Source: JADGGM01 sp025449955 (GTDB taxonomy: Bacteria > Gemmatimonadota > Gemmatimonadetes > Gemmatimonadales > Gemmatimonadaceae). Taken from it: 64,000 bases of DNA. Made by a program: the position numbers and the translations under genes. Below are positions 1 to 6,134 of this stretch, piece after piece (the stretch's first letter is position 1; the number at the start of each line of letters is the position of its first letter). The stretch spans positions 14,169-78,168 of the forward strand of contig DATBNO010000060.1 in the NCBI GenBank assembly GCA_036554285.1. The letters run 5' to 3'. The notes under the pieces were generated by a model, which saw only the letters and a list, made by a program, of their open reading frames with translations, was not told the DNA's origin and made no database searches.

Positions 1-89
1 TGGCAAAATGCGCCGCTTGACCATGGTGTACGCGCCTGCCTATGATCCAATCTTAGGCTCCCGCAACGTGAAATTGCGCTCGAGTCCGG

Positions 90-111
90 CCCGGCTCTAC
101 CCAGAGTCGGG
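90..111 (+). other. Hairpin in the leader of the flavin monooxygenase operon
   Basis: CCCGGCTCT (90-98) pairs with AGAGTCGGG (103-111) across a 4-base loop, with one G-U pair, 56 bases before the first ATG. No T-run follows. It could be the end of an upstream terminator or part of a leader structure. I do not recognise a known riboswitch class. Confidence 0.3.
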
Positions 112-166
112 CTGTTTCACGTCGCCGGTGGGAACGGTTGCTCGCCCCTCGGGTGTTGGTTTGGGG

Positions 167-745
167 ATGGATCCTTTGAACTCGAATCGTTTGACCGTTG
201 TCGGGGTGTCGGGGAGTCCGTCGGCGGCGTCCAAGTCGCGGCGGCTGCTGGACGGAGTGTTGTCTGCGTTAGGCGAGTCCGGCGCGGCGGCGTCGCGCAT
301 CGATCTGGCCGACCTGCCGGCCGATGCGCTCTTGGGGCGGCGCGCGTGTGCCGAGGTCCAGCACGCGCTGGCGATGGTGGCGTCGGCGGACATCGTCGCG
401 GTGAGCACGCCCGTCTACCGGGCGACGTACAGCGGACTGCTCAAGGTGTTCTGTGACCTGTTCGCGCCCGGTGCGTTAGTCGGAAAGATCGCGATTCCGA
501 TCGCGACCGGCGGCGGTCCGGCGCACGCGCTCTGCATCGATCACGGGCTGCGGCCGTTGCTCGCGAGTGTGGGCGCCGTCGTCGTCGCCGCGGGCATCTA
601 CGGCACCGACGCCGAATTCGCGGACGGCGTGCCTAACGCATCGCTCATGGGGCGGGTCCGGCTGGTTGCCGGCGAGGCGTTGGCGCTCGCCGAGGGTGTG
701 CGCGTCGCGCGTGGTGCATTGTCTTCGTCTACCATGGAGAGTTGA
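167..745 (+). CDS. NADPH-dependent FMN reductase (SsuE/MsuE-like)
   Basis: A 192-residue flavodoxin-fold flavin reductase. The N-terminal GVSGSPSAASKS loop is the FMN-phosphate-binding loop of this family, and STPVYRATYSGLLK follows in the middle, as in SsuE-type reductases. It would reduce FMN with NAD(P)H and pass FMNH2 to the monooxygenase two genes downstream. I chose the ATG at 167; the reading frame is open back to position 8, but those residues do not resemble the family. The next gene begins within a few bases of its stop, so the three genes are probably one transcript. Family assignment is firm; the substrate of the system is not known. Confidence 0.85.
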   Translation: MDPLNSNRLTVVGVSGSPSAASKSRRLLDGVLSALGESGAAASRIDLADLPADALLGRRACAEVQHALAMVASADIVAVSTPVYRATYSGLLKVFCDLFAPGALVGKIAIPIATGGGPAHALCIDHGLRPLLASVGAVVVAAGIYGTDAEFADGVPNASLMGRVRLVAGEALALAEGVRVARGALSSSTMES

Positions 746-750
746 CGCTC

Positions 751-1734
751 ATGTCCGTCGTTGCCGGCAAGCCGATCGCCATCTTCCACGAGCATCCCGA
801 CTGGTTCCGGCCGTTGTTCGCCGAGCTCGATCGTCGCGAGACGCCGTACGTGAAGCTCGATGCCGCATCGCACCAGTTCGATCCGTCGGAGCGCGAGTCG
901 CCGTACTCGCTCGTGTTCAACCGGGCGAGTCCATCGGCGTATCTGCGCGGGCATGCGCAGTCGCTCTACTACACGCTGCACTGGCTCAAGCATTTGGAGC
1001 GGATCGGCGTGCCTACCGTGAATGGATCGGCGGTATACGGGTTCGAACTGTCGAAGGCGACGCAGCTCGATCTGCTGGATGGGTTGGGCTTGCCGTATCC
1101 GCGGGCGGTCGTGATCAACGACGCGGCGCAGGCGTCGAGCGCGGCGGCCGGGCTCAGGTTCCCGGTGTTGGTCAAGGCCAACGTGGGCGGGAGCGGGGCG
1201 GGGATCGTGCGCTACGACACCCCCGAGGTACTGGCCGACGAGGTCGCCCGCGGCACCGTTGCGTTAGGCATCGACGATACGGCGCTGGTGCAGGAGTCCT
1301 GCCCGATGCGCGACGGGCACATCACGCGCGTCGAGACGTTGGGCGGCAAGTACCTGTACGCGATCAACGTGTATCCGGCCACCGGCTCGTTCGACCTCTG
1401 TCCGGCCGATGCCTGCCAGCGCACCGACGGCGTGGAGCTGGTGCGCGGGGCGTGCGCGCTCGATGCGCCGAAAACCGGCATGCGCGTCGAGGCGGCCATC
1501 CCGCCGCGCGAGATTATTGCGCAGGTGGAGCGCATCGCGCGCGCGGCCAAGCTCGACGTGGGCGGGATCGAGTATCTGGTCGACGACCGCGACGGCAAGC
1601 ACTACTTCTACGACATCAACGCGTTGTCCAACTTCGTGGCCGACGCGCCCAACGTGATCGGATTCGATCCGTTCGCGCGCCTGGTGGACTACCTCGAGGA
1701 GCGGGCAGGCCTAACGAAGGTGGAGGCGGCATAA
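751..1734 (+). CDS. RimK-like ATP-grasp ligase
   Basis: A 327-residue ATP-grasp protein. VLVKANVGGSGAG around residues 139-149 is the nucleotide-binding loop (lysine near 142), and DIN at about 288-290 is the metal-binding end of the fold. Members ligate a carboxylate to an amine or thiol through an acyl-phosphate. The ATG at 751 is used; a TTG at 742 overlapping the upstream stop is possible. It lies between a flavin reductase and a flavin-dependent monooxygenase with almost no spacing. I infer that it either conjugates the substrate before oxidation or ligates the product. The substrate cannot be read from the sequence. Confidence 0.8.
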   Translation: MSVVAGKPIAIFHEHPDWFRPLFAELDRRETPYVKLDAASHQFDPSERESPYSLVFNRASPSAYLRGHAQSLYYTLHWLKHLERIGVPTVNGSAVYGFELSKATQLDLLDGLGLPYPRAVVINDAAQASSAAAGLRFPVLVKANVGGSGAGIVRYDTPEVLADEVARGTVALGIDDTALVQESCPMRDGHITRVETLGGKYLYAINVYPATGSFDLCPADACQRTDGVELVRGACALDAPKTGMRVEAAIPPREIIAQVERIARAAKLDVGGIEYLVDDRDGKHYFYDINALSNFVADAPNVIGFDPFARLVDYLEERAGLTKVEAA

Positions 1735-1735
1735 C

Positions 1736-2791
1736 ATGCGGTACGGATATTGGCTGCCGGTGTTCGGCGGGTGGCTCCGCAACGTGCCCGACGAAAACAT
1801 GGACGGCAGTTGGGCCTACGTGAGCCGCCTCGCTCGGCGCAGCGAGCAGATCGGCTACGATATCACGCTCATCGCCGAGCTGTTCCTGAACGACATCAAG
1901 GGGGTCGACGCGCCGGCACTGGATGCGTGGTCGACGGCGGCGGCGCTGGCGGCGGTAACCGAGCGGCTGGAGCTCATGGTCGCCGTTAGGCCGACGTTCC
2001 ATTCGCCGGCCATCCTTGCCAAGCAGGCGGCGAACATCGATCAGATCGCCAACGGGCGCCTGGCGCTCAACGTGGTGTCGAGCTGGTGGTCGGACGAAGC
2101 GCGCCGCTATGGTGTGCAGTTCGACCAGCACGACGATCGCTACGCGCGGACGGCCGAGTGGCTGGATGTGCTCGACGGCGCGTGGCACGAGCCCAAGTTT
2201 TCGTACCACGGTAAGTACTACAACGTGGATGACCTGGTGCTCGAGCCCAAGCCGGCGCGCGCGCCGCGCCCGACGATCTATGCGGGCGGCGAATCGGAAG
2301 CGGCCAAGACGCTCATCGCGCGGGCGTGCGATGCCTACGTGATGCACGGCGATCCGGCCGAGCGCATCGAGCCGAAAATCGCGGACATGAAGCGCCGGCG
2401 CGAGGCCGTCGATCCCGAACCGATGACGTACGGCATGGCGGCGTACTTCATCGTGCGTAACACGGAAGCCGAGGCGAAGCGCGAGATGGAGCGCATCACC
2501 AACGTGTCGCCGGGATCGCCGGGCTATAACAATTACCAGGATTGGATCTCGAACACGAAGCTCGAGCAGCAGGTGAGTCTCGAGGATTACTCGGTGTCTA
2601 ACCGCGGACTGCGTGCGGGACTCGTAGGAACGCCGGAGCAGGTGGCAGAGCGGATCATCGATCTCGAGAAGGCCGGGCTCAACTTGCTGCTGCTGCAGTG
2701 CAGTCCGCAGTTCGAGGAGATGGAGCGGTTCGCCGAGCAAGTGATGCCGCTGGTGGAGCAGGAGCGGACTGCGGCGAGCCGGTCCAGCTGA
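1736..2791 (+). CDS. LLM-class FMNH2-dependent monooxygenase (SsuD-like)
   Basis: A 351-residue luciferase-like monooxygenase, close to the usual 350-380. It starts RYGYWLPVFGGWLRN and contains the family-typical DQIANGRLALNVVSSWW segment and YAGGESEAAKTLIA. Such enzymes use FMNH2 and O2 to oxidise small molecules, for example sulfonates to aldehyde plus sulfite. The ATG lies one base after the upstream stop, with GGAGG at 1722-1726. The reductase at 167-745 is its obvious partner. The intervening ATP-grasp gene argues against simple alkanesulfonate use; no ABC transporter for sulfonates is nearby. Confidence 0.85.
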   Translation: MRYGYWLPVFGGWLRNVPDENMDGSWAYVSRLARRSEQIGYDITLIAELFLNDIKGVDAPALDAWSTAAALAAVTERLELMVAVRPTFHSPAILAKQAANIDQIANGRLALNVVSSWWSDEARRYGVQFDQHDDRYARTAEWLDVLDGAWHEPKFSYHGKYYNVDDLVLEPKPARAPRPTIYAGGESEAAKTLIARACDAYVMHGDPAERIEPKIADMKRRREAVDPEPMTYGMAAYFIVRNTEAEAKREMERITNVSPGSPGYNNYQDWISNTKLEQQVSLEDYSVSNRGLRAGLVGTPEQVAERIIDLEKAGLNLLLLQCSPQFEEMERFAEQVMPLVEQERTAASRSS

Positions 2792-2817
2792 TATCGGAGT
2801 GTGGAGGAAGTCGGGCC

Positions 2818-2896
2818 GTCCAACTGCCGCTCATCGGCGCAGCGGCAAGGGCGTGAGGGGGTTACCGAGACACTCGGCGCCAGCGGCGCGTTAGAC
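2818..2896 (+). other. Possible degenerate attC site
   Basis: GTCCAAC (2818-2824) and GTTAGAC (2890-2896) could be the outer core boxes of a 79-base attC. TGCCGCT just inside the left box pairs with AGCGGC just inside the right box, and a CCGAG-ACA-CTCGG hairpin lies in the middle. Spacing between boxes is shorter than canonical, so the call is tentative. It would mark the left end of the cassette group. Confidence 0.3.
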
Positions 2897-3073
2897 TGAC
2901 AGCGGCCGACAGCCTAACACCACGAATCGCGGCACGCTGTCGCGATATACTGGCGGATGGAATAACGGCTTGTGGTGAATACATCAGCCTCGGGCCAGCA
3001 CGTGTTATACTGCAGGGGGTATTCGTATCGTCATCTTCTGCAGTCTATTGCTGCTGCCTAACACGCGTTAGCC
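2897..3073 (+). other. Gene-less segment between cassette boundaries
   Basis: This 177-base stretch runs from after one GTTAGAC box to the GTTAGCC box at 3067-3073 and holds no convincing gene. It contains GCCTAAC at 2912 and 3056. The segment after the first GCCTAAC (ACACCACGAATCGCG) recurs nearly unchanged after 3076 (ACACTACGAATCACG), a direct repeat. I could not fold it into a convincing attC. It may be a tiny ORF-less cassette or a remnant. Confidence 0.3.
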
Positions 3074-3089
3074 GCACACTACGAATCAC

Positions 3090-3545
3090 GTGACGTTGCA
3101 CTTACGCTACGAATTGACAGGGACGGGTTGGGCAGATTGCACGTTCGAGCTGGATGGGCAGCGCGTGCATACGACCGCCTCCTATCTGTCCGACGCACTC
3201 GATGATTTATGTCGCGCCACTCTCGAAGTGTTGCGTGGCGAGTCTCACGCCGAGGCGGTCTTCGAAGAAGAACCGGGTGAGTATCGTTGGCTCCTCGATC
3301 GATCGGAGGATCAACGTGTACGCATTCGGATTGTGGACGGAGTCACCACACGCGAAAATCCGATCGACGCTGTCGTCGTGGACGGAGTATGCACCGCGCG
3401 CGAACTCGGGCAAGCGGTGCTCTCCGAGCTTCAAAGATTGATAGAGCTCCACGGCGAGGAAGGGTATCACAAGGAGTGCGTTCGATTCCCGTTCCCGCGA
3501 TCTCGGCTTGAGGATTTGAGGGCTGTGCTCGTAGCCAATGCGTAG
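3090..3545 (+). CDS. Hypothetical protein of an integron-type gene cassette
   Basis: A 151-residue acidic protein from GTG at 3090, with no domain I recognise. It has EEEPGEYRWLLDR in the middle and a charged C-terminal helix, and no signal peptide or membrane segment, so it is probably cytosolic. The start is 16 bases after a GTTAGCC box and the stop is 18 bases before a complete attC site, the standard layout of a mobile gene cassette. It contains no exact GTTAGGC and its base composition is less GC-rich than its neighbours, which agrees with acquisition from elsewhere. Cassette genes often encode small standalone proteins of unknown role. Confidence 0.6.
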   Translation: MTLHLRYELTGTGWADCTFELDGQRVHTTASYLSDALDDLCRATLEVLRGESHAEAVFEEEPGEYRWLLDRSEDQRVRIRIVDGVTTRENPIDAVVVDGVCTARELGQAVLSELQRLIELHGEEGYHKECVRFPFPRSRLEDLRAVLVANA

Positions 3546-3563
3546 TCTGCGGCGCGACGTGGC

Positions 3564-3660
3564 GTCTAACACGCCGTTGCAGCTGACGAACGCACCAAGC
3601 ATCATCTACTGATCTGAATTCTGTCAGGTGCGTTCGCAGCTGAACGTCAGGACGTTAGGC
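3564..3660 (+). other. attC: attC recombination site (complete, foldable)
   Basis: GTCTAAC at 3564-3570 and GTTAGGC at 3654-3660 form the outer core boxes of a 97-base site. Inside, CAGCTG (3580-3585) pairs with CAGCTG (3637-3642), and CGAACGCACC (3587-3596) pairs with GGTGCGTTCG (3627-3636). A3586 is left unpaired as an extrahelical base, the hallmark that lets an integron integrase choose the bottom strand. The 30-base loop is 3597-3626. Length, box sequences and position directly after a gene all fit an integron attC. Confidence 0.85.
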
Positions 3661-3694
3661 GGCACACACGCATCATGACCGCCATCACTACCAA

Positions 3695-4048
3695 ATGAAG
3701 AAGACCATGGCCAAATACCTGATCTCCTTCCCCAGCGCGGCGATGGTCGTGCCCGAGAGTGAGTGGGAGGCGGTGGGTCGCGACGCGCACGCCGTGATCG
3801 ACGAGGCGAAGGCCGCCGGCGTCTACGTCTTCGGCGGCGGCATCGACGAACACGTGCCGCCCGCGCTCGTCTCAGCTGACGGCGCGGTCACCGATGGCGG
3901 CTACCCGTGGGCGCCGCCGCTTGACGGCGGTTTCACCGTGCTCGACCTGCCCTCGCGCGAGGAGGCCGTCGCATGGGCCGCGCGCATAGCCAAGGCCTGC
4001 CGCTGCGATCAGGAGTTGCGCGTCTTCGGGTTCGACCCGCGGTCCTGA
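3695..4048 (+). CDS. YCII-related domain protein, cassette-borne
   Basis: A 117-residue protein of the YCII/DGPF type: MAKYLISFPS at the start and FTVLDLPSREEAVAWAARIA near the end match the ferredoxin-like fold of this family. YCII proteins are small and dimeric with poorly known function; some act near sigma factors or as dehalogenase-like enzymes. I used ATG 3695; ATG 3707 (MAKYL) is also possible. The gene begins 34 bases after the attC core at 3654-3660 and is followed 14 bases on by a second attC-like site, so it is the second cassette of the group. Confidence 0.75.
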   Translation: MKKTMAKYLISFPSAAMVVPESEWEAVGRDAHAVIDEAKAAGVYVFGGGIDEHVPPALVSADGAVTDGGYPWAPPLDGGFTVLDLPSREEAVAWAARIAKACRCDQELRVFGFDPRS

Positions 4049-4062
4049 CGGTGGTCGGCGCG

Positions 4063-4113
4063 GCCTAACAATTCGTTCAAGCCAACGCCGCTTCGCGGCG
4101 CGGCCTAAGTCGC
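4063..4113 (+). other. attC: Truncated attC site of the resistance-cassette type
   Basis: It begins GCCTAACAATTCGTTCAAGC and continues with the CGCCGC-TTCG-CGGCG hairpin core and GGCCTAAGTC. This matches, almost base for base, the left part and centre of attC sites on class 1 integron cassettes such as aadA, as I remember them. The expected right end (AAGC-GTTAGGC) is missing; the sequence diverges after about 4112. The site is therefore broken and marks the right limit of the cassette group. Confidence 0.75.
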
Positions 4114-4161
4114 GGCCCGGACACGGACGTGAGGACGAGGGCGTCCTCGAGAACATGTCAG

Positions 4162-4188
4162 CGGACCGGACCTCGAGAAACCGGTCCG
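4162..4188. terminator. Hairpin, possible terminator
   Basis: CGGACCGG (4162-4169) pairs perfectly with CCGGTCCG (4181-4188) around an 11-base loop, after the YCII cassette gene and the broken attC. No T-run follows, so termination strength is unclear. Confidence 0.35.
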
Positions 4189-4220
4189 TCGCTATTGGAG
4201 CCACGCGTGATGCCTAACCG

Positions 4221-4249
4221 GCTCCCGGTGCCGACCACGCACCGGGAGC
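4221..4249. terminator. Strong hairpin between convergent genes
   Basis: GCTCCCGGTGC (4221-4231) pairs perfectly over 11 bases with GCACCGGGAGC (4239-4249). It lies 12 bases beyond the stop of the minus-strand YidB-like gene and faces the cassette group, so it probably ends that transcript. No T-run is present, as is common at high GC. Confidence 0.5.
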
Positions 4250-4261
4250 ACGGAACGCGAG

Positions 4262-4684
4262 TCAGGCCGTCGCCTGCGGCGGCGCCGGCGCCGGCGGCGT
4301 GAGCGGAACCGAAGCGGCCGCCGCCGGTACCGCGCCGTTAGGCGTCAGCTTGTCGACCACTTGCGGCAGGATCGTGGCCAGGCCCGACGAGATGGTCGAC
4401 GTCGGGACGCCGAGCTTGGTGGCCAGCGCCTGAATCTTCTCGTTGCCTAACGCACTGTCGATCTGCGCGGCCGTCACCGGTTGGTTGTGCTCGCGCGAGA
4501 TCCACGAATTCACCACGTCGCCGAGTCCCTTTTCACGCAGCGTCTGGACGAGTCCTTGCAGACCGCCCGGATGCGAATGGACGAAATCGGTCACGTGTCC
4601 CATGAGGCCGGGGTGATCGGAGCCCTGCTGCACCGCGGACTCGATCTCGTTCACTTTGCCGGTCACGTTGTCGAGCAGTCCCAT
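4262..4684 (-). CDS. YidB family (DUF937) protein
   Basis: A 140-residue protein starting MGLLDNVTGKVNEIES. VVNSWISREHNQPVTAAQIDSALG and LATKLGVPTSTISSGLATILPQVVDKLTP are the DUF937/YidB signature segments. The C-terminal 30 residues are Ala/Pro-rich and probably disordered. No signal peptide or membrane segment is visible. GGAGG lies 7 bases before the ATG. The role of the family is unknown. Confidence 0.85.
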   Translation of the reverse strand: MGLLDNVTGKVNEIESAVQQGSDHPGLMGHVTDFVHSHPGGLQGLVQTLREKGLGDVVNSWISREHNQPVTAAQIDSALGNEKIQALATKLGVPTSTISSGLATILPQVVDKLTPNGAVPAAAASVPLTPPAPAPPQATA

Positions 4685-4731
4685 GGCGTCCTCCAGGATG
4701 GCGAGCCATCCAGTCAGTTAGAATGTCGCGG

Positions 4732-5181
4732 TCACGGTTTCGGCTGCAGCCATTGCGCGACTCCGCCGTGACGCGAGCACGTTCCCGTGCGATGCTTACT
4801 GTGCGAATAGAGTCCGTCCTTGCACTTGGCCATCGCGCCCGTCGGATCGTTGTTCTCGGACGTGCCGCTGCCGGCGGTTGCCGTCGATGAGCCGGTGCTC
4901 TTGGTCGGCGCCGCTGTGGCAGCGGCTGCGGGTGCCGGCGAGGACGCAGTTGCGGCGGCTGCCGTTCCAGGCGACGCGGCCGTGCCAGTTGCCGCGGTCG
5001 ATCCTGTGGAGCTCTTGTTCACACCGCCGTGGTGCGAACATGCACCTTTCCCGGCTTTCGATGACGAGCCGTCCTTGCATGTGACCGTGGCGGTGGTCGC
5101 CGTCGCTTGCGCGCTGACTGCGATCGGCGCAACGAGACAGGCCGCGGCGACGGCCGCGGTGATGAGTGACAGAGGGCGCAT
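4732..5181 (-). CDS. Secreted protein with two DUF3761-like Cys/His repeats
   Basis: A 149-residue protein with a clear signal peptide (MRPLSLITAAVAAACLVAPIAVSAQA). Two copies of the same small module follow: TCKDGSSSKAGKGACSHHGGV and KCKDGLYSHSKHRTGTCSRHGGV. These match the DUF3761 pattern of a cysteine, KDG, then C-x-HHGG. The modules are separated by about 60 residues of Ala/Thr/Ser/Pro-rich linker. GGAGG precedes the ATG at 5181; a longer in-frame extension to 5352 lacks family features. The paired Cys and His residues could form a disulfide or bind metal; this is inference. Confidence 0.7.
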   Translation of the reverse strand: MRPLSLITAAVAAACLVAPIAVSAQATATTATVTCKDGSSSKAGKGACSHHGGVNKSSTGSTAATGTAASPGTAAAATASSPAPAAAATAAPTKSTGSSTATAGSGTSENNDPTGAMAKCKDGLYSHSKHRTGTCSRHGGVAQWLQPKP

Positions 5182-5342
5182 GCACACCTCCACATTGGGA
5201 TTGTTCGGTACGGCTGAACCCACTACGAGCGTACGTGTTCCTGGAGGGGACTGCAAGTGTAGCCGGCTAGCAAGCTCTGGCGTATAGTGGGGTTGGGGCC
5301 CGACTGTCGCGCCATAGCTTTGAGCGTGAGCCCGCGCCGACC

Positions 5343-6134
5343 ATGACTTCATCCCGCTTGCCCAACCGAGAGCGTGACACGCCGAGCGGCGCGCCGAGTG
5401 AGAGCGCGCCGCTCGTGGTGCTGCTCATTGATGACGAAGCGAAGATTCGCGCCGCGGTGCGCGACGCGCTCTCGTCGGACCGCGTCGAGATGATCGACGC
5501 GGCGTCTGGCGCCGCCGGCCTAACGATGGCGGAGGCCCGTCGCCCCGATCTCGTGCTGGTCGACCTGGGGCTCCCCGACATGGAAGGCGTGGAGATCGTG
5601 CGTGCACTCCGGCGATGGTCGACGGCGCCGGTCATCGTCCTAACGGCGCGCCACGCCGAGGATGAAAAGGTGTCGCTGCTCGACGCCGGCGCGGACGACT
5701 ACGTGACGAAACCGTTCAGTCTCGCCGAGCTGCGCGCGCGGGTACGGGCGCAGTTGCGTCGTGCGCGCATGCCGAAGGTGCCCGGCGGCGACGCGCCGGT
5801 GCGCGTCGCGGGCGGCGACATCGAAATCGATCTCGCTCGGCGCGCGGTCACTCGGCGCGCGACGGGCGATGCGATTCATCTGACACCGACCGAGTGGTCG
5901 CTGCTCGAAGTGCTGGTGCGCCATGCGGACCGGCCGGTGACGCATCGACAGCTCTATCAGGCGGTATGGGGCAACACGTACGGCGACACGGCGCACTACC
6001 TGCGCGTGTACGTGGCGCATTTGCGCCGGAAGCTGGAGCACGATCCGTACGAGCCGCGATTCATCCTCACCGAGCCCGGCGTCGGCTATCGCCTAACGTT
6101 GGACGGCGGCGATCTGGAGGGCGATGCGCGCTAG
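5343..6134 (+). CDS. kdpE: KdpE-type OmpR-family response regulator
   Basis: A 263-residue response regulator. The receiver domain runs from VVLLIDDEAKIR, with the phospho-acceptor Asp near residue 74 in LVDLGLPDMEG and the conserved lysine in VTKPFS. A winged-helix OmpR/PhoB DNA-binding domain follows (LTPTEWSLLEVLVRHADRPVTHRQL, then YLRVYVAHLRRKLE). The N-terminal 20 residues are an unusual Ser/Pro/Arg-rich extension. It overlaps the start of the downstream sensor kinase, and the kdpFABC genes follow, so it is taken as KdpE, the activator of potassium-limited Kdp expression. Confidence 0.88.
   Translation: MTSSRLPNRERDTPSGAPSESAPLVVLLIDDEAKIRAAVRDALSSDRVEMIDAASGAAGLTMAEARRPDLVLVDLGLPDMEGVEIVRALRRWSTAPVIVLTARHAEDEKVSLLDAGADDYVTKPFSLAELRARVRAQLRRARMPKVPGGDAPVRVAGGDIEIDLARRAVTRRATGDAIHLTPTEWSLLEVLVRHADRPVTHRQLYQAVWGNTYGDTAHYLRVYVAHLRRKLEHDPYEPRFILTEPGVGYRLTLDGGDLEGDAR

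Noticed and set aside
1616..2740. A 374-residue minus-strand frame over the monooxygenase
   Set aside because: It is antisense to a well-supported gene and His/Arg-rich without recognisable domains.
2912..3073. A 162-base attC between GCCTAAC and GTTAGCC
   Set aside because: I could not find complementary inner arms; only the outer boxes match, so it is kept as a gene-less segment.
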